In this document: positions 1-5,899 of the stretch, piece by piece
Numbering within the stretch: position 1 is the first letter of the stretch
Layout: every line of letters starts with the position of its first letter
DNA from: Clostridia bacterium
Lineage (GTDB): Bacteria > Bacillota > Clostridia > Oscillospirales > QAMX01
Assembly: GCA_024404415.1 (NCBI GenBank)
Contig: JAKSPX010000081.1
Span: 1-6,852 of the forward strand
Length of the DNA stretch: 6,852 bases
Direction: 5' to 3'
Made by a program: the position numbers and the translations under genes
The notes under the pieces: model-generated
The model's database searches: none
The model's input: the letters and a program-made list of their open reading frames with translations, nothing else
Told to the model about the DNA's origin: nothing

Positions 1-2
1 CG

Positions 3-784
<782 letters not shown>

Positions 785-785
<1 letters not shown>

Positions 786-1759
786 TGATGGAAAAAACAC
801 CGCTTCTTCGTGTAGAACATCTCGTCAAGACCTACAAAGCGCCGTCGGACAAGCTCTTTCAGAAGCCCGGGACCGTCCACGCCGTGGATGACGTGACCTT
901 CGATATTTTCGAGGGCGAAACGCTGGGTCTCGTCGGCGAATCGGGCTGCGGCAAGTCCACCGTCGGCCGCCAGCTCGTGGGCCTCGAAAGACCGACGAGC
1001 GGTCAGGTCATCTATAAAGGGCACACGCTTTCCACAATGAATGAAAAAGAAATGCGCCCCATCCGCACCGATCTGCAGATGGTATTTCAGGACGGGTATT
1101 CTTCCCTGAATCCGCGCAAGCACATCCGGGATATTCTGGCCGCCCCCATGCTGTTCCATCAGATCTGCACCCCGGAGAACGTGGATGGGCGTGTGGACGA
1201 GCTTTTGGAGCTGGTCGGCATGCCGAAGAGCGCCAAGGGGCGCTATCCGCACGAGTTCTCCGGCGGCCAGCGCCAGAGGATCGGCATTGCCCGCGCCCTC
1301 GCGGTCAACCCGAAATTCATCGTGTGCGATGAGCCGGTCAGCGCCTTGGACGTCTCCATTCAGGCGCAGATCCTCAATCTGCTCGCCGATCTCCAGACCA
1401 AGCTCGGTCTTTCCTATCTTTTCATCGGCCACGGCCTCGCCACGGTCAAATATATCAGTCACCGCATCGCCGTGATGTATATGGGCAAGATCGTCGAGAT
1501 CGCCGACGCGGAGGAATTATTCCGCCATCCCGTCCACCCCTACACCAGGGCACTCATCGCCGCGGCGCCCATCGCCGACCCGGATGTCGACAGCTTCGGG
1601 AAAGCCACCCTCGAAGGGGAGGTCGGGAGCAACGTCAATCCGCCCTCCGGCTGCCGCTTCCACCCCAGATGCCCCTACGCCACCGATAAATGCCGGGAGG
1701 TCTGCCCGGAGCTTACGGATGACGGCGGACACATGACCGCGTGCCATTTGATCAATTGA
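785..1759 (+). CDS. dppF: Peptide-type ABC importer ATPase, DppF/OppF family
   Basis: This is the second ATPase of the importer and pairs with the DppD-like subunit. It has 324 residues, a normal length for the family. Motifs in order are Walker A GESGCGKST (51-59), Q-loop Q102, signature SGGQRQ (159-164), Walker B FIVCDE (178-183), D-loop SALD (186-189) and switch histidine H216. The C-terminal extension has HPYTRAL and cysteines at 290, 296, 303, 307 and 320, which repeat the pattern seen in the upstream ATPase and could carry an Fe-S cluster. AAGGAG at 771-776 serves the start; ATG codons at 785 and 788 are both possible, and 785 overlaps the upstream stop. One oddity is the H-loop, which reads FIGHGL where most homologues have FISHDL; the catalytic histidine is kept. 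The gene is 16 bases upstream of dppB. Confidence 0.96.
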
Positions 1760-1775
1760 GGAAAGGAGAGCAAAA

Positions 1776-2723
1776 ATGGTCAAATACATCCTCAAGCGCC
1801 TTGCCATCGCCATCCCGGTCCTGATCGGCATCACCATCATCGACTTCACGCTCTCCAACCTCGCAGGAAGTCCTTTGGATATGCTGGTCGGGCCGCGCGT
1901 GTCGGAAGCCGCCAAGCTCGCCAAAGAGGTGCAGCTCGGCCTTGACAAGCCGGTCATCGTCCAGTATTTTATCTGGCTCAAGCAGCTTCTGGTCGGCAAC
2001 CTCGGCTATTCCACCAAGTCCTATCAGGCCGTTTCCGAGATGATCGGGAGCCACATCGGCCCGACACTTCTCCTGATGGGGTCTTCCTTTGTGGTCGGCA
2101 TCCTCATTGCCCTGCCCGCGGGCATCTATTCGGCGGTGCATCAGTATTCCAAGGCCGACTATGCCATCGTTACCCTCTCCTTTTTGGGTACCAGCATCCC
2201 GAGTTTCTTCCTCGCCATGCTTCTCACCTATATCTTCACGGTGGTGCTCGGCTGGCTTCCCTCCGCGGGCATGACCACCCTCGGCGTCGGCGGCGGGACG
2301 TGGGACATCATCAAGCACATGATCATGCCGGTCATCGTGCTGGCCGTCGGCATGGCGGGCACCAACATCCGCTATATCCGCTCGGCGGTCCTCGAGATCC
2401 TCGGCAAGGATTATATCCGCACGGCGAAGGCCAAGGGCATCGGGAGATTCAAGGTCATCAACAAACACGCCCTGAAAAACGCCATGGTCACGGTCATCAC
2501 CATCTTCGGCATGGAGATCCCCTCGCTCTTCGGCGGCGCGGTCATCGTGGAGCAGGTCTTCAGCTGGCCGGGCCTCGGTTTGCTCATGATGAGCGCCATC
2601 AATAACCGCGATTTCCCCACCATCATGGGCGTGTGCCTGCTCTCCGCCGTCGTGGTGCTGCTCGGAAACCTCATCACCGATTTGCTTTACGCCGTCGTCG
2701 ATCCGACGATAAAGTATAACTAA
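1776..2723 (+). CDS. dppB: Peptide-type ABC importer permease, DppB/OppB family
   Basis: This is one of the two membrane subunits that form the translocation channel. At 315 residues it has family-typical length. The N-terminus MVKYILKRLAIAIPVLIGITIIDF is the usual first membrane helix, followed by a periplasmic stretch (about 30-95) with GNLGYS (74-79) and then hydrophobic segments near 97-120, 130-157, 182-196, 238-260 and 285-307. The cytoplasmic EAA loop that docks on the ATPases is at about 213-237 (YIRTAKAKGIGRFKVINKHALKNAM region), and the family ending FSWPGLG and DLLYAVVDP is present. AAGGAG at 1763-1768 lies 7 bases before the ATG. In most operons of this type dppC would follow directly; here about 590 bases of hairpin repeats plus a small gene intervene. 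Confidence 0.96.
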   Translation: MVKYILKRLAIAIPVLIGITIIDFTLSNLAGSPLDMLVGPRVSEAAKLAKEVQLGLDKPVIVQYFIWLKQLLVGNLGYSTKSYQAVSEMIGSHIGPTLLLMGSSFVVGILIALPAGIYSAVHQYSKADYAIVTLSFLGTSIPSFFLAMLLTYIFTVVLGWLPSAGMTTLGVGGGTWDIIKHMIMPVIVLAVGMAGTNIRYIRSAVLEILGKDYIRTAKAKGIGRFKVINKHALKNAMVTVITIFGMEIPSLFGGAVIVEQVFSWPGLGLLMMSAINNRDFPTIMGVCLLSAVVVLLGNLITDLLYAVVDPTIKYN

Positions 2724-2742
2724 CCATCTGATACCGGGCGCG

Positions 2743-2953
2743 AATCCGCCGCAAGGCGGATTTCATCCTGAGGCAAATCCTCAGGATTTTATCCGAACGA
2801 AGTGAGGATTTCATCACATCCGCATGGATGTGATTTCACAAACAGGATGAAAACCGCCTTACGGAGAATGAAATCCACCTGACGGTGGATGAAATCGCGC
2901 GGTGCGCGATGAAATCATGCTTGCATGATGAAATCCGCCTGCGGGCGGATGAA
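2743..2953. repeat. Array of nine short hairpins with inverted halves
   Basis: Nine small palindromes stand in tandem at a pitch of about 20-25 bases, nearly all framed as ATC...GAT. Arms are 2743-2750/2755-2762, 2765-2773/2779-2787, 2791-2794/2806-2809 (with internal mismatches), 2813-2821/2826-2834, a degenerate one at 2853-2867, then 2873-2879/2884-2890, 2894-2900/2904-2910, 2914-2920/2923-2929 and 2933-2939/2944-2950. Seven have perfect stems of 7-9 base pairs with loops of 2-5 bases. Spacers are TTC or TTT in the left part (2763-2837) and GAA in the right part (2891-2953), so the unit orientation flips at about 2838-2844. The first hairpin in reverse complement matches 2843-2870 closely and 2930-2950 well. 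The block starts 20 bases after the dppB stop and ends 17 bases before the next start codon. No function can be assigned from sequence; structured RNA, a REP-like element or a protein-binding array are all possible. Confidence 0.9.
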
Positions 2954-2970
2954 GGACGGAGAAAACTGAC

Positions 2971-3318
2971 ATGGCAGAGAATAAGTTAGTGGATGATTCC
3001 ATGGAGCTTGCCGTATCGATATTGAAATTGTGCGATACCATCAAAGGCCATTATGTACTGATCAATCAACTCGAAAGAGCGGCAACTTCCATCGGTGCCA
3101 ACATAAGGGAAGCCAATTATGCACACGGAAGAGCAGATTTCGTTTCCAAACTGCAGATTGCCTTGAAAGAAAATTATGAGACGGAATACTGGCTGGAATT
3201 GTTGGTAAGAGCAGAAATCATTCCGGAAGAAACAGCAAAAGCGCTGATGCACAAATGCGGATCAATCAGAAGAATGCTGATTTCCTCTATCAATACCGCA
3301 AAGGGAAATAAATCATGA
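2971..3318 (+). CDS. Four-helix-bundle protein (23S rRNA IVS / Avd-like family)
   Basis: The product is a 115-residue soluble, mostly helical protein that fits the four-helix-bundle family first found encoded in 23S rRNA intervening sequences and related to the Avd accessory protein of diversity-generating retroelements. Conserved family features are visible: R36 followed by TSIGAN (39-44) and E47, then F57, K60-L61, A64, K66-E67 and E70, YWLELL (73-78), and a last amphipathic helix at about 86-110. Molecular function is unknown; Avd is a positively charged pentamer that binds nucleic acid and reverse transcriptase, but no reverse transcriptase is present here. GGAG at 2958-2961 lies 9 bases before the ATG. 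By hand count GC is 146/348 (42%), far below neighbours (one dppC line, 3601-3660, is 68%), which suggests transfer. The stop overlaps the dppC start (ATGA). The hairpin array directly precedes it, so the two may form one unit. Confidence 0.88.
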   Translation: MAENKLVDDSMELAVSILKLCDTIKGHYVLINQLERAATSIGANIREANYAHGRADFVSKLQIALKENYETEYWLELLVRAEIIPEETAKALMHKCGSIRRMLISSINTAKGNKS

Positions 3319-4217
3319 TGAAAAACATCCTCGGAAAAGGGCTTCGGGACATTCCCGCACCCGATGTGGCAAACGAAAAATACTGGGAAACGGTTTGGCG
3401 GCGCTTCAAAAAGCACAAGCTCGCCATGATCGGCATCGTCACGGTGGCGGTCATCCTGCTTTTAGCGCTTCTGGTGCCGATGCTTTCGCCCTATGACCCG
3501 AATAAATCACTCAACGTCTTTAACGAGGCGCCGAGTCTTCTCCATCCGCTCGGTACCGATCAGGTGGGAAGAGACGTGATGACCCGCCTTTTCTCGGCGG
3601 TGCGCATCAGCCTGCTCGTCGGGCTGATGGCCACCGGCATCTCCACCGTCATCGGCGTGCTTCTGGGGCTGGTCTCCGGCTTCTTCGGCGGCTGGGTGGA
3701 TATGCTCATCATGCGCATCACCGACATCATCATGTCGTTTCCGTATATCCTTCTGGTTTTGGTGGCGGCGGCGGTCTTTGAGCCGGGACTATGGAACATC
3801 ATCCTCATCCTCGGTTTTGTGGACTGGCCGGGCATTGCGCGCCTCGTCCGCGGCAGCGTCCTTTCGCTCCGCGAGACCAACTTCGTCAAGGCAAGTGAGG
3901 TCGCGGGGATGTCCAAAGCGCACATCCTCTTCAAGGAGATCCTTCCGAACACCGTCGCGCCGATCCTGATCTACACCACCAGCGTCCTCGCGCTCTCCAT
4001 CCTCGACGAGGCGGCGCTTTCCTTTATCGGCATGGGCGTGCAGGCCCCGACGGCCAGCCTTGGCAATATGCTCAACAACGCCCAGAACCTCACCATTCTC
4101 ACCTCGCGCCCGTGGCTCTGGATCCCGCCCGGCGTGATGATCATTCTGCTGGTCGTCGCCATCAATTTCGTCGGCGACGCCCTCCGCGACGCCATGGATC
4201 CGACGTCCGGAAAGTAA
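3315..4217 (+). CDS. dppC: Peptide-type ABC importer permease, DppC/OppC family
   Basis: This is the second channel-forming subunit of the importer. It has 300 residues with the OppC-type cytoplasmic N-terminus, a first membrane helix at about 37-57, and the diagnostic HPLGTDQVGRDV at 77-88. Further membrane segments lie near 95-125, 142-155, 160-170, 213-232 and 272-288. The EAA loop that contacts the ATPases is at about 192-212 (ASEVAGMSKAHILFKEILPN region), and the end FVGDALRDAMDP (285-296) is typical. The start at 3315 overlaps the TGA of the four-helix-bundle gene; a second ATG at 3318 is also possible. The only ribosome-site candidate is a modest AAAGGGA at 3299-3305, so translation may depend on coupling to the upstream gene. 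It is followed 12 bases later by the pdxA-like gene. Confidence 0.96.
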   Translation: MMKNILGKGLRDIPAPDVANEKYWETVWRRFKKHKLAMIGIVTVAVILLLALLVPMLSPYDPNKSLNVFNEAPSLLHPLGTDQVGRDVMTRLFSAVRISLLVGLMATGISTVIGVLLGLVSGFFGGWVDMLIMRITDIIMSFPYILLVLVAAAVFEPGLWNIILILGFVDWPGIARLVRGSVLSLRETNFVKASEVAGMSKAHILFKEILPNTVAPILIYTTSVLALSILDEAALSFIGMGVQAPTASLGNMLNNAQNLTILTSRPWLWIPPGVMIILLVVAINFVGDALRDAMDPTSGK

Positions 4218-4229
4218 GGGGAAAACGAT

Positions 4230-5228
4230 ATGAAAAAACCTTTGATCGCCGTCCCGATGGGCGACCCGGCCGGCATCGGCCCCGAGATCGTGTGTAAAGC
4301 GCTTTTATCCGACGTGGTGAAAAAGGCCGCACGCGTCGTGGTCGTCGGAGATAAGCGCGTGATGGAAAAGGCAATGGAGATCACCTCCTCACCCCTGAAA
4401 ATCGAAGCGGTTTCCGACGTGAAGGAGGCCTCCTTCCAAGAAGGGACGCTTTCATGCCTTGATCTGCCGTTACTCTCTCCGTCGGAATTTGCCTACGGGG
4501 AGATCTCCGGCCTCTGCGGGAAGGCCGCCTATGCCGCCATCGAAAAGGCGGTGGAGATCACCATGAAGGGCGAGGCCGACGCGGTGGCCACCACGCCCAT
4601 CAATAAACAGTCGCTCCGCGCGGGCGGCGTGGATTTCATCGGCCATACCGAGATCTTCGGCGCGCTGACCGGCACGAAAGACCCCCTGACCATGTTTGAA
4701 ACCAGCGGCCTCCGCGTCTTTTTTCTCACGCGCCACGTGCCCTTCGCGGCCATTCCGGGCCTCATCACGAAGGAACGCATCCTTGATTACGCCGTTCGGT
4801 GCCTTGAAATGCTTCAAAAGCTCGGTGTGACCGGGGGAGAGATGGCCGTCGCAGGCCTCAACCCCCACAGCGGCGAAAATGGCCTTTTCGGCGACGAGGA
4901 GACCAAAGTCATCGCCCCGGCAGTCGAGGAGCTGCGGAAAATGGGCTATCCCGTCACCGGTCCGGTGAGCGCCGACTCGGTCTTCCATCTCGCCGCCACG
5001 GGAAGATTCTCGAGCGTCCTTTCGCTTTATCACGATCAGGGCCACATCGCCTGTAAAACACTGGATTTTGAAAGGACCATCTCCGTTACCGGCGGCATGC
5101 CGATCCTGCGCACCTCGGTCGACCACGGCACCGCCTTCGATATCGCCGGAACGGGAAAAGCAAGTGAGATCAGCATGATCGAAGCCATCCGCCTTGCGGC
5201 GATGTACGCGCCGGGATATACACGATAA
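4230..5228 (+). CDS. pdxA: PdxA-family 4-phosphate dehydrogenase, probably PdxA2 type
   Basis: This enzyme belongs to the family of NAD-dependent, metal-requiring dehydrogenases of 4-phosphorylated hydroxy acids (4-hydroxythreonine-4-phosphate in B6 synthesis; D-threonate or D-erythronate 4-phosphate in PdxA2 members). It has 332 residues, full length. Visible features are GDPAGIGPE (11-19), GHTE (138-141) with H139-T140 as phosphate-site residues, and three metal-ligand histidines by comparison with E. coli PdxA: H169 (RHVP), H213 (NPHSGE) and H268 (YHDQGH). The C-terminal RTSVDHGTAFDIAGTG (294-309) is intact. KTLDFERTISVT (276-287) resembles PdxA2-type sequences more than biosynthetic PdxA. 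AAGGGG at 4216-4221 overlaps the dppC stop and lies 8 bases before the ATG. Placement as the last gene of a transporter operon suggests a catabolic role for an imported or derived compound. No pdxJ or four-carbon acid sugar kinase gene is visible, so the substrate is unresolved. Confidence 0.92.
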   Translation: MKKPLIAVPMGDPAGIGPEIVCKALLSDVVKKAARVVVVGDKRVMEKAMEITSSPLKIEAVSDVKEASFQEGTLSCLDLPLLSPSEFAYGEISGLCGKAAYAAIEKAVEITMKGEADAVATTPINKQSLRAGGVDFIGHTEIFGALTGTKDPLTMFETSGLRVFFLTRHVPFAAIPGLITKERILDYAVRCLEMLQKLGVTGGEMAVAGLNPHSGENGLFGDEETKVIAPAVEELRKMGYPVTGPVSADSVFHLAATGRFSSVLSLYHDQGHIACKTLDFERTISVTGGMPILRTSVDHGTAFDIAGTGKASEISMIEAIRLAAMYAPGYTR

Positions 5229-5264
5229 GCGCTTTTACGCGATTGCGCGATTAAGCACCACCCC

Positions 5265-5338
5265 TGTCATTCTGAGCGTCGGCGAAGAATCCTTTAGACA
5301 ATGCGGAGGAAAGATCCTTCACTTCGTTCAGGATGACA
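5265..5338. repeat. Inverted intergenic repeat element, dispersed-repeat type
   Basis: The ends TGTCATTCTGA (5265-5275) and TCAGGATGACA (5328-5338) are inverted copies with one G-T mismatch. Inside, the two arms continue as diverged inverted copies: the left arm reads CTGAGCG..GCGAAGAATCCTTT and the right arm, in reverse complement, reads CTGAACGAAGTGAAGGATC followed by TTT. This pattern matches a repeat type I recognise from intergenic regions of many unrelated bacteria and that gives rise to spurious small proteins when translated. It sits 36 bases after the pdxA stop and just before the terminator. Whether other copies exist in this genome cannot be seen from one window. Confidence 0.75.
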
Positions 5339-5359
5339 CAAAAATGTACCGTTCTGTAG

Positions 5360-5389
5360 GGCGCGCCGTCCCCGGCGCGCCGCTTTTTT
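5360..5389 (+). terminator. Rho-independent terminator after pdxA
   Basis: A 9-base-pair, almost all G-C stem (arms 5360-5368 and 5373-5381, loop TCCC) is followed by GC and six T residues (5384-5389). It lies 131 bases after the pdxA stop and upstream of the next promoter, so it most likely ends the dpp-pdxA transcript and insulates the perR operon. The GGCGCGCCG...CGGCGCGCC core could also belong to a GC-rich dispersed repeat that has been used as a terminator. Confidence 0.85.
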
Positions 5390-5434
5390 GTCACATGCGC
5401 CCGCGTTTTCCTCTGTAAAAACGCCGATTTCCCC

Positions 5435-5463
5435 TTGACAAAGCAGTCCTTATCTGCTATACT
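5435..5463 (+). promoter_or_regulatory. Sigma-A-type promoter of the perR operon
   Basis: A perfect -35 TTGACA (5435-5440) and a near-consensus -10 TATACT (5458-5463) are separated by exactly 17 bases. TG at 5455-5456 adds an extended -10 element. The expected start of transcription is near 5469-5471, just before the operator. This is the best promoter in the window; none of comparable quality was seen inside the dpp operon. Confidence 0.9.
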
Positions 5464-5474
5464 TTTACCGATAA

Positions 5475-5489
5475 CAAGAATCATTCTTG
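5475..5489. promoter_or_regulatory. Per/Fur-type operator
   Basis: CAAGAAT-C-ATTCTTG is a perfect 7-1-7 inverted repeat, the geometry of Per and Fur boxes, and its centre AATCATT agrees with the Per box centre AATNATT. It lies at or just after the expected transcription start and before the perR ribosome site. A bound repressor there would block initiation, so autoregulation of the perR-hrb-rubrerythrin operon is the simple reading. The outer bases differ from the B. subtilis Per box consensus. Confidence 0.8.
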
Positions 5490-5495
5490 ATAAGC

Positions 5496-5500
5496 GGAGG
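5496..5500 (+). promoter_or_regulatory. Ribosome binding site of perR
   Basis: GGAGG lies 4 bases before ATG 5505 and decides the start. The in-frame TTG at 5487 lies inside the operator, has no ribosome site of its own, and would add MISGGF, which is the translated operator and ribosome site. Confidence 0.85.
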
Positions 5501-5504
5501 CTTT

Positions 5505-5897
5505 ATGCAGAGATACAGCAAAAAAAGGCAGGCGGTGCTGGATTGCCTGAAAGGGACAAAGGAGCACCCCACGGCGGAGTGGATCTACGCCCGTCTCAAG
5601 CCGGTCTATCCCGATCTCAGTCTGGCCACCGCTTACCGCAATCTCAACCAGCTTGAGGAAGCGGGGATGATCCGCTCGATGGGCAGCGTCAACGGGCAGG
5701 AGCGGGACGACGCCAGCGGCCGCCCGCAGCCCCGCGGCGGCTGCACCCGCTGCGGCAGAGTGGTCGGCGGGGAGGAGCTCCCCTTCTCGGAGGAGACGGT
5801 TCACTGGGTGGAAGAAACCACCGGGTTCCGCATCGAGAGCACCAGCCTGCGCTTCAGCGGCCTCTGCGGGGAATGCAGAGAGAAAGAAAAGGAATAA
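5505..5897 (+). CDS. perR: PerR/Fur-family repressor lacking the HxH metal ligands
   Basis: This is a cytoplasmic DNA-binding regulator of the Fur superfamily, 130 residues from ATG 5505, in the short PerR-like form common in Clostridia. The winged-helix part is intact: HPTAEWIY (21-28) and the recognition region LSLATAYRNLNQLEEAGMI (38-56). Two CxxC pairs, C80/C83 and C121/C124, would hold the structural zinc. The regulatory metal site is altered. Homologues read ERFDxxxxPHYHxxC, but here it is ERDDASGRPQPRGGC, so the two histidines become Q75 and R77; H21 and D69 remain. No other frame restores HxH. It heads an operon with peroxide/oxygen defence genes and has a Per-type box in its promoter, so it very likely controls them. 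Metal-dependent peroxide sensing may be lost or changed. A Fur- or Zur-type role is less likely given its neighbours. Confidence 0.88.
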   Translation: MQRYSKKRQAVLDCLKGTKEHPTAEWIYARLKPVYPDLSLATAYRNLNQLEEAGMIRSMGSVNGQERDDASGRPQPRGGCTRCGRVVGGEELPFSEETVHWVEETTGFRIESTSLRFSGLCGECREKEKE

Positions 5898-5899
5898 AT

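Noticed and set aside
2765..2790. Hairpin 2 as an intrinsic terminator of dppB
   Set aside because: The 9-base-pair stem is followed by only four T residues and further hairpins, and dppC downstream has no promoter of its own that I can see. Partial attenuation remains possible.
2743..2953. CRISPR array
   Set aside because: There is no constant repeat with unique spacers. The units are individual palindromes with 3-base joints, and no cas genes are nearby.
2743..3318. Group II intron or diversity-generating retroelement
   Set aside because: No reverse transcriptase, no template/variable repeat pair and no recognisable intron domain V were found; only the Avd-like protein family recalls these systems.
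5194..5418. Small plus-strand reading frame over the intergenic region
   Set aside because: It is a translation of the inverted repeat (ILHFVQDD-type peptide) and the terminator; it overlaps the pdxA end and has no ribosome site.
5251..5484. Small minus-strand reading frame over the intergenic region
   Set aside because: It encodes the VILNEVKDLS / FFADAQNDR type peptide that this repeat gives whenever translated, and it covers the promoter of the perR operon.
5487..5504. TTG 5487 as the perR start
   Set aside because: It lies within the operator, has no ribosome site and adds only translated control sequence; ATG 5505 has GGAGG.
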